NCBI GenBank assembly: GCA_902564385.1
Contig: CACFAT010000008.1
Span: 1 to 42,473 of the forward strand
From: an uncultured Pelagibacteraceae bacterium
GTDB lineage: Bacteria; Pseudomonadota; Alphaproteobacteria; Pelagibacterales; Pelagibacteraceae
Reading direction: 5' to 3'
DNA length: 42,473 nt
A program made the position numbers and the translations under genes. Positions within the stretch are counted from its first letter, which is position 1; each line of letters opens with the position of its first letter. Shown here piece by piece: positions 36,806 to 42,473 of this stretch. The notes beneath the pieces were generated by a model. The model ran no database searches. It was not told the origin of the DNA and worked only from the letters and a program-made list of their open reading frames with translations.

Positions 36806-37238
36806 AATATTATTCATCATAATATTTTCTTTAATGGCAAACTTGGCTTTTGCGGATAGTCATGATCAAAAACAAGAAGTTCTAGATGCAGCAAAGGAAA
36901 TTGTTAAAGAGATGGAGGAAGATGAGGAAGTTCCATTAAATGATCCATTTGCAGGAAATGAGGGAACTTCATCTTCAGCAAGCATACCGCAAGACGAACA
37001 AGATAATGAAATGAGCTTATATAATTTTAAATTAGCAGGTCTTATTTCTGGAAAAGATTATAGTTACATTTCTTTAGTTAATTCTGGCGGAGAAGTTTTA
37101 ACAATGACTTTAGGTCAATATCTTGGAGAAATACAATTAGTTGACCTGAGATTAACAGAAGCAATATTTAAAAAAGATGATGGTAAATTCATGATAATTG
37201 ATTTTAATAATCAGGTCCGGGAGTCAGATGACTATTAA
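36792..37238 (+). CDS. pilP: PilP-like type IV pilus protein linking platform and secretin
   Basis: The 148-residue protein has a signal peptide (MNFSKILFIIIFSLMANLAFA-D) and an acidic linker with NDPFAG. The small beta domain with SLYNFKLAGLISGKDYSYIS and GQYLGEIQLVDLRLTEAIF fits PilP/GspC homology regions. Unlike classical PilP, it has no lipobox cysteine, so it should be a soluble or signal-anchored periplasmic protein. In the family the protein bridges PilNO to the secretin PilQ. Its position between pilO and the secretin gene is canonical, and the 3' end overlaps pilQ by 11 bases. Confidence 0.82.
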   Translation: MNFSKILFIIIFSLMANLAFADSHDQKQEVLDAAKEIVKEMEEDEEVPLNDPFAGNEGTSSSASIPQDEQDNEMSLYNFKLAGLISGKDYSYISLVNSGGEVLTMTLGQYLGEIQLVDLRLTEAIFKKDDGKFMIIDFNNQVRESDDY

Positions 37239-38781
37239 AAAAATATTAACATATTTTGGATTATTATTTCTATTAATTGCATTAAATGCTTGTCAAAACT
37301 TGAAAAAATATGACAAGCCATTCAAACACAATACACCTCTTATAAAAAACAAAGATATTGTAAGTAGTGGACAATCGGAAATCGCTAAAACTTTAGAAAT
37401 GGGCCCTAAACCTATTGAAGGTGATGCAAAAAAACTTGGAAAAAGAAAAAAAATATCATCTGAAGCACAAAGAAATTATTTAATAATACCCGATGAATAT
37501 CCACTATTAAAACAACGGGTAACTCTTAAATTTAAAAACCTAGATTATAAAGAAACCATGAAATTGATGGGTAAAATAGGGGAGATAAATGTTTTAGTTG
37601 GAGATGAGGTTGCGGGAGCAATATCGGCAGAATTAATTGATGTTCCTTGGGACAAAGCTTTTCAAGCTCTTTTAGATATGAAAAATTATGCATCAGATGT
37701 TGATGTTGCTAGTAACTTAATAAGAGTTCATTCTCCTGAAACACTAACAGCACAAGAGACTTATAAGTCTGAAAGAGCACAAGCTGTTAAAAAGAAAGTA
37801 GAATTAGAAGATAGTGTTGAGCCAATATATTCTGAGATTTTCAGACTTTATTATATAACTCCTGCTCAAGCTAAACAAACTATTGATGAGTTATTTACTT
37901 CAACTGCAGGTGATAGTTCATATACACCAATACAAATTACTGAAGAAGCAACAACACGATCTATAATTGTAAGAGGAAAAGAAAAAGATTTAGATGTAGT
38001 TGATAAAGTTATTAAAGAAATAGATATAAGAACAAAACAAGTTTTAATAGAAGCTTTTATAGTTGAAGCAAATTCTGATTTTGAAAAAGCACTTGGAACA
38101 AGACTGGGCGGTTATTATCAAAGAGCTGGTAAAGTTGCTGGTGGACTATCAGGTGGAAGCGCTGGAAGTGCTTTAGGTACAGAACCAGGCGGAGCAGCTA
38201 ATCTTGGTGATGCAACAGACAGTTTAGCAAATTTTGCAATTACAAATCCAACAAGTGGAATTGGAATTTTAAGACGAACTGGTTCAGGGGTTTTAAAAGC
38301 AGAAATTACAGCATTAGAAAGAATGGGGATGGGTAAAACTATTTCTAATCCAAAAGTATTCACTCTAGATAATCAAGTAGCAACCGTTACTCAAGGTGAG
38401 GAAATACCTTATGAAGCTCCGGGAGAAGGCGGAGGATCTCAAGTATCTTTTAAAGAAGCAGCTCTTAAATTAGAGGTTACTCCAAGTATTATTGGAGATG
38501 GAAATGTTTTGTTAAGTATTCAAGTTAATAATGATACACCAAACAGATCTGTAGCAGGTGACACACCAGCCGTTAATAAAATGGAAATTGTAACAAAATT
38601 GTTGGTGGCAGATGGCGATATAGTAGTAATTGGTGGAATTAAAAAGAACGTTTTATCAAAATCTAAAGATCAACTTCCAGCTATAGGTAATATGCCTGTA
38701 ATAGGTAATCTCTTTAAAGGGACTGAAAATTCTGATAACCTAGATGAATTGTTAGTGTTTATAGCACCAAGAATTTTATAA
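37228..38781 (+). CDS. pilQ: PilQ/MshL-type outer-membrane secretin lipoprotein
   Basis: The ATG at 37228 gives 517 residues with a lipoprotein signal (TYFGLLFLLIALNAC, lipobox LNAC) and has GGGAG-like purines just upstream. An in-frame TTG 30 bases earlier would spoil the signal peptide. N-domains (KFKNLDYKETMKLMGKIGEI and the STN-like VPWDKAFQALLDM) are followed by a secretin_N-like part (FRLYYITPAQAKQTIDEL). The secretin core has QVLIEAFIVEANSDFEKALG, NPKVFTLDNQVATVTQGEEI and LPAIGNMPVIGNLFKG. It forms the outer-membrane pore through which the pilus passes. The lipoprotein nature resembles MshL of MSHA pili more than classical PilQ. One-base overlap with pilB. Confidence 0.93.
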   Translation: MTIKKILTYFGLLFLLIALNACQNLKKYDKPFKHNTPLIKNKDIVSSGQSEIAKTLEMGPKPIEGDAKKLGKRKKISSEAQRNYLIIPDEYPLLKQRVTLKFKNLDYKETMKLMGKIGEINVLVGDEVAGAISAELIDVPWDKAFQALLDMKNYASDVDVASNLIRVHSPETLTAQETYKSERAQAVKKKVELEDSVEPIYSEIFRLYYITPAQAKQTIDELFTSTAGDSSYTPIQITEEATTRSIIVRGKEKDLDVVDKVIKEIDIRTKQVLIEAFIVEANSDFEKALGTRLGGYYQRAGKVAGGLSGGSAGSALGTEPGGAANLGDATDSLANFAITNPTSGIGILRRTGSGVLKAEITALERMGMGKTISNPKVFTLDNQVATVTQGEEIPYEAPGEGGGSQVSFKEAALKLEVTPSIIGDGNVLLSIQVNNDTPNRSVAGDTPAVNKMEIVTKLLVADGDIVVIGGIKKNVLSKSKDQLPAIGNMPVIGNLFKGTENSDNLDELLVFIAPRIL

Positions 38782-40529
38782 TGATAAATATTAGTAGAGA
38801 GTCTGAGATTAATTTAATTAATATTCTTATTGATCAGGATATTATTTCAGGGAAAGATTTAGTTGAGATTAAAAAAATATCTGGCGAAGGAGAAAAATCT
38901 CAGTTGGATGCAGTATTTGAGTTAAATCTAACTGATGAAGAAAAGATTTTAGACCTTTTAGTAAAAGACCAATCATTAGATGTAGTAGATTTATCGACAG
39001 TTGCTGTAACTGATGAATTGAAAGCTGTTCTTCCATCTAATTACATTAATATGAACTTTATAGCTCCTTTCAAAATTGAGGGAAAAGTATTGCACATTGC
39101 AATATCTGATATTTCAAAATTAAGTTTAATGAGAAATTTACGAACAATTACAAAAATGGATATAGAACTACATGCAGCAAAAGTATCTGATATTTCAAAC
39201 TTCGTAGATAAATTGCTCGCAGATGGTGAAAGAACTATCTCTGATATTAGACAAACTAATGCCGAAAAGACTAAAACATTTGATTACGATGTAGACGAAC
39301 AAGCAGAAGTTTTAGAAAAACCACCTGAAGAAGATATTGAAGCTATAGAAAACGAGTCTGAAGTAATTAAGTTTAGTACAGCAGTTGTAGCAGAAGCTAT
39401 TAAATCAGGTGTTTCAGATATTCATATTGAACCTTATCGATTTACATCAAGAGTTAGATATAGATTGGATGGAATTTTACAAGAACAAGAACACTTTAAA
39501 AAATTTCTTCATTCAAATTATGGAGCTGTGGTTACAAGATTTAAGATTATGGGAAAATTAGATATTGCTGAAAGAAGATTACCTCAAGATGGAGCAATTC
39601 CATTTAAAATTGATGGAAAAGTAGTTGATCTTCGTCTTTCAATTTTGCCAACCGCAACTAATGAAAGAATAGTTATGAGGGTTTTAAATAAAGATGCAGG
39701 AGACATCAGTTTAGAACAACTTAATTTTGAAGAAAACGATTTAAAAAATTTAAGAAAAGCAATTCATGGCACACAAGGTTTGGTTCTTGTAACTGGTCCT
39801 ACCGGATCAGGAAAAACAACAACACTTTATAGTATTCTAAAAGAGGTATCTAAACCTCACCTTAATATTTTAACAGCAGAGGATCCCGTTGAATATGAAT
39901 TGGATGGTGTTGGACAAGTTCAAATTAAAGACGATATTGGTTTTAATTTTTCAACTGCCCTAAGATCTTTTTTAAGACAAGATCCAGAAATAATTCTAGT
40001 TGGTGAGATGAGAGATAAAGAAACAGTTGATATCGGATTAAAGGCTGCTTTAACGGGTCACTTAGTATTTAGTACACTTCACACTAATGATGCACCAAGC
40101 ACCATTACAAGATTACAAAACATGGGAACACCGGATTATTTGATTAGTGCAGCTGTTTCACTTGTTTTGGCACAAAGATTAGCAAGAAAAACTTGTTCAG
40201 AATGCAGAGTTCCAGATGAAGATATAACTCCAAAAGCTCTTGCTGATCTAGGATTTACAGTAGAACAAGCTTCAAGAGCAAAAGTTCAAAAAGGCAGTGG
40301 TTGTCATAAATGTAAGGATACTGGTTACAAAGGTAGAATGGGTATTTATGAAATTTTAAATGTTACAAAACCAATAAAAGAAGCAATTTTAAGAAAAGCA
40401 ACCACACCTGAGCTTAAAGAAATTGCTTCAAATGAAGGTTTTAGAACAATGCAGGATATGGGAAGAGAGTTAATTCTTACAGGTGATCTGAATTTTAGAG
40501 AGTATGATAGAGTTCTCTCTATGGAGTAG
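38781..40529 (+). CDS. pilB: PilB/GspE-type pilus extension ATPase
   Basis: The 582-residue protein has an N-terminal T2SSE_N/MshEN-like domain (about 1-150) and a catalytic domain. Walker A is GPTGSGKTTT (339 onward), the Asp box is AEDPVEYELDG, Walker B is EIILVGEMRDKET, and the His box is GHLVFSTLHTND. A tetracysteine metal site, CSECR and CHKCKDTGYKGR, is typical of PilB/GspE and absent from PilT. It drives pilus polymerisation at the cytoplasmic face. I do not see the RLG pattern that c-di-GMP-binding MshEN domains carry. The start overlaps the pilQ stop by one base. Confidence 0.95.
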   Translation: MINISRESEINLINILIDQDIISGKDLVEIKKISGEGEKSQLDAVFELNLTDEEKILDLLVKDQSLDVVDLSTVAVTDELKAVLPSNYINMNFIAPFKIEGKVLHIAISDISKLSLMRNLRTITKMDIELHAAKVSDISNFVDKLLADGERTISDIRQTNAEKTKTFDYDVDEQAEVLEKPPEEDIEAIENESEVIKFSTAVVAEAIKSGVSDIHIEPYRFTSRVRYRLDGILQEQEHFKKFLHSNYGAVVTRFKIMGKLDIAERRLPQDGAIPFKIDGKVVDLRLSILPTATNERIVMRVLNKDAGDISLEQLNFEENDLKNLRKAIHGTQGLVLVTGPTGSGKTTTLYSILKEVSKPHLNILTAEDPVEYELDGVGQVQIKDDIGFNFSTALRSFLRQDPEIILVGEMRDKETVDIGLKAALTGHLVFSTLHTNDAPSTITRLQNMGTPDYLISAAVSLVLAQRLARKTCSECRVPDEDITPKALADLGFTVEQASRAKVQKGSGCHKCKDTGYKGRMGIYEILNVTKPIKEAILRKATTPELKEIASNEGFRTMQDMGRELILTGDLNFREYDRVLSME

Positions 40530-40532
40530 TAA

Positions 40533-41774
40533 ATGTCAGCCGAAACTTTTTCTTACAAAGGAATATCAGCAGGTAAATATATTGAAGGTGAAATAGAGGC
40601 TATAAATCAAGAAGAAGCTTCTTTTAAACTTAAAGAGCAAAAAATAATCATTACCAACTTAACCAAACTTAAAAAGAAAAAAGCTGAAAAAGAAAAAGGC
40701 AAAAAAAGCGGCTTTTCTTTTGGTAAGAAAAAAGTCACTCCTGCGGATGTTATGCTTTTCTCCAAGCAATTTGCAACAATGGTAAAGGCAGGTTTGCCAA
40801 TTTTAAATGTTTTAACGATGCTTAGAGACCAAATAGAACATCCAACTATGAAAGAAATAATAGAGGATGTAAGAAAAAGTCTTGAAGGTGGTGTAACTCT
40901 TTCTAAATGTTTTGAGAAATACCCTAAAATATTTGATAATATTTATATAAACTTAATTAAAGCTGGAGAGGCCAGCGGTAAACTTGATGATTTCCTCTTA
41001 AAATTAGTAGACTCATTAGAAAAAAGAGAAAAAGTTAAAAAGAAAATTAAAAGTGCATTAACTTATCCGGTGGTGATGTTTACGGTTGCGATAACTGTAA
41101 TGGTGTTCATGTTAATTAAAGTTGTTCCAGTATTTGCTGAAATGTATGAGGGAATGGGTGTTGCATTACCTACCCCAACAGCTGTTATTATGAATGCAAG
41201 TAATTTTATGAGAGGTGCTGGTGGACTAACACTAGGAATAGTATCAATAATAGGTTTTGTGATATTTAAATATACAACAACTAAAATTCCTACAATTAGA
41301 TACAAATGGCACCAACGAGTTTTAAAGATGCCAGTTTTTGGTGATATGATTTTAAAATCATTGATTGCTAGAATAGCATTAATAATGGGTAATCTTAGTG
41401 CAGCAGGAGTAAACCTTTTAGAGAGTATAGAAATCGCAAAACAAGTAAGTAATAATGACGTTGTAACTCAAGCTTTAGAAAATGTAAAAAAAGGAGTTTT
41501 TTCAGGAGATACTCTTACAAAATTATTTTTAAAAGAACCAGTTTTTCCTCCAACATTTAGTCAATTAATTTCAGTTGGTGAGCAAACAGGAAATTTAGAT
41601 GAAATGTTCACTTCTGTATCTTCTTACTATGAAGAGGAATTTGATACAGCGGTAGATAACATGTCTAGTTTAATTGAACCAATCATGATTGTATTTATGG
41701 GAACAATGATTGGTGGATTGATGATCGCCATGTATTCACCAATCTTTAATGTTGGTGCAATTATTGGCGGTTAA
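40533..41774 (+). CDS. pilC: PilC/GspF-type inner-membrane platform protein
   Basis: The 413-residue protein has two T2SSF domains, each with three or four conserved patterns. The first has FSKQFATMVKAGLPILNVL and YPKIFDNIYINLIKAGEASG; the second has IARIALIMGNLSAAGVNLLE and FPPTFSQLISVGEQTGNLDE. Membrane segments are at about residues 178-200, 220-245 and 383-405, with the family end IMIVFMGTMIGGLMIAMYSP. It is the rotor-like platform between PilB/PilT and the pilin pool. It ends the operon, and its TAA shares three bases with the stop of the convergent kinase gene. Confidence 0.95.
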   Translation: MSAETFSYKGISAGKYIEGEIEAINQEEASFKLKEQKIIITNLTKLKKKKAEKEKGKKSGFSFGKKKVTPADVMLFSKQFATMVKAGLPILNVLTMLRDQIEHPTMKEIIEDVRKSLEGGVTLSKCFEKYPKIFDNIYINLIKAGEASGKLDDFLLKLVDSLEKREKVKKKIKSALTYPVVMFTVAITVMVFMLIKVVPVFAEMYEGMGVALPTPTAVIMNASNFMRGAGGLTLGIVSIIGFVIFKYTTTKIPTIRYKWHQRVLKMPVFGDMILKSLIARIALIMGNLSAAGVNLLESIEIAKQVSNNDVVTQALENVKKGVFSGDTLTKLFLKEPVFPPTFSQLISVGEQTGNLDEMFTSVSSYYEEEFDTAVDNMSSLIEPIMIVFMGTMIGGLMIAMYSPIFNVGAIIGG

Positions 41775-42202
41775 GAGTTTAAATTTTTAGTTAACACTAA
41801 ATGATTTATCCAAGGCTTCTCACCTTCTTTAAAAACAACAGCGTCCATTATTTGTTGAATAAAAAAAGTTCCTAATCCGCCAGGCTTGATATCATCTATT
41901 TTTCTGTGTCTTACATTTTTTTCTTCAACCGGTCTTCCTTTATCAAAAAAACCAATTTCAAGTTGACCGTTTTCAAGTGAAATTTTAATTTCCATTTTAT
42001 CATCAGTATCTTCACCTTGATAAGCGTGTTTAACAATATTTTGTGCCGCTTCTGCTATAGCTAGTACTAATTCATCTTTTAAATCTTGATTAATATTTAC
42101 TTTTTCAAATACTTCTCTTGAGAATGATCTAACTTCTTTTAAACTTGATGAACTAACAACAAAATCTCTTTGTTCAGTTATCGATTTTATAGCAACATTC
42201 AT
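41771..42202 (-). CDS. RsbW-like anti-sigma factor / serine kinase (HATPase_c)
   Basis: The 143-residue cytoplasmic protein has the GHKL ATP-binding motifs of RsbW/SpoIIAB proteins: N-box EAAQNIVKHAY (E51, N55), G1 box DKGRP (D87, G89) and G2 box PGGLGTFFI (108-111). Such kinases phosphorylate a STAS antagonist on serine and sequester a target, classically a sigma factor. Its partner is probably the STAS protein encoded 3 bases upstream, and the opposing phosphatase the GAF-SpoIIE protein at 17333-18622. No sigma factor gene is adjacent in the window, so the controlled target is open. The 3' end overlaps pilC by 4 bases. Confidence 0.88.
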   Translation of the reverse strand: MNVAIKSITEQRDFVVSSSSLKEVRSFSREVFEKVNINQDLKDELVLAIAEAAQNIVKHAYQGEDTDDKMEIKISLENGQLEIGFFDKGRPVEEKNVRHRKIDDIKPGGLGTFFIQQIMDAVVFKEGEKPWINHLVLTKNLNS

Positions 42203-42205
42203 TTA

Positions 42206-42473
42206 TCAGTCCAAATTTAAAATTTGTTCAAGTTTTGCCATCATAATTACTTTCAAAACTGACTTACTAATTTCTTTCAACACAACTTTTGTTCCAAGTT
42301 CAGTTGCTTTTTGGTGACTTTCAATCAAAACTGATATTCCAGATGAATCCATGTACTGAACTTCTTTAAGATTTAAATGAACTTCTTTTTTAGCCTCAAT
42401 CAAAGGCATAATAATTTCTTTTGCCTTTTCAGTGACATCCATATCTATTTCACCATCTAGATGAACAGTTGAT
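42206..42473 (-). CDS. STAS-domain anti-anti-sigma factor antagonist (N-terminus cut by window edge)
   Basis: The frame is open to the right edge, and the region just before the internal ATG at 42442 still codes for STAS-type sequence (STVHLDGEID), so that ATG is not the true start. The fold continues with AKKEVHLNLKEVQYMDSSGI-like sequence, in which the serine of MDSSGISVL is the expected phosphorylation site, then KVVLKEISKSVLKVIMMA. It resembles SpoIIAA/RsbV proteins, which bind RsbW-type kinases when unphosphorylated. The kinase gene follows after 3 bases. About 10 or fewer residues are probably missing. Confidence 0.87.
   Translation of the reverse strand, partial: STVHLDGEIDMDVTEKAKEIIMPLIEAKKEVHLNLKEVQYMDSSGISVLIESHQKATELGTKVVLKEISKSVLKVIMMAKLEQILNLD

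Noticed and set aside
37198-37227. TTG start for the secretin adding ten residues.
   Set aside because: It would bury the lipoprotein signal; the ATG at 37228 has a GGGAG just upstream.

Overview
The window is a compact, strongly AT-rich (by eye roughly 30% G+C) bacterial chromosome segment. The order hflK-hflC-DUF2065-degQ-miaA-ilvBHC-leuA-mreBCD-mrdA-rodA, the codon bias toward AAA/ATT/TTA, and intergenic gaps that are mostly absent or a few bases long all point to a streamlined marine alphaproteobacterium of the SAR11/Pelagibacterales type. This is inference from gene content and style; no database search was possible. There are no rRNA or tRNA genes, insertion sequences or CRISPR arrays, and the longest non-coding stretch is 168 bases (18623-18790).

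Left end (1-17332). A truncated OafA-type membrane acyltransferase and a short Mrp/ApbC ATPase run leftward. A long rightward housekeeping run starts at 2336. It holds the HflK-HflC membrane complex with a DUF2065 protein and a periplasmic DegQ-type protease, then the tRNA isopentenyltransferase MiaA. The branched-chain amino acid genes ilvB, ilvH, ilvC and leuA follow, then the rod-shape genes mreB, mreC, mreD, mrdA (PBP2) and rodA. Most neighbours overlap or nearly touch, so this is probably one or a few operons.

Middle and right (17333-42473). This part is dominated by a type IV pilus locus. A leftward GAF plus SpoIIE/PP2C phosphatase (RsbU-like) is followed by rightward pilD (prepilin peptidase) and a MoxR / DUF58 / TgpA-like transglutaminase trio. 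A leftward operon encodes PilT, four minor pilins (FimT/GspH, PilV, PilW, PilX), an unrecognised secreted protein, a large PilY1 and an autotransporter. A divergent rightward operon encodes a PilM-PilN fusion, PilO, PilP, a lipoprotein PilQ/MshL secretin, PilB and PilC. The window ends with leftward RsbW-like kinase and STAS genes, the STAS gene being cut by the edge. The phosphatase on one side and the kinase plus STAS protein on the other form a partner-switching set that brackets the pilus genes. No cognate sigma factor is visible.

The most notable observations are: a PilY1 whose VWA domain is split just after the DxSxS motif by a roughly 295-residue beta-propeller-like insertion; the PilM-PilN fusion joined at the INLLP motif; an autotransporter encoded at the end of the minor-pilin operon with a coiled-coil extension after its barrel; the bracketing partner-switching genes; and a possible pseudoknot leader before pilD.
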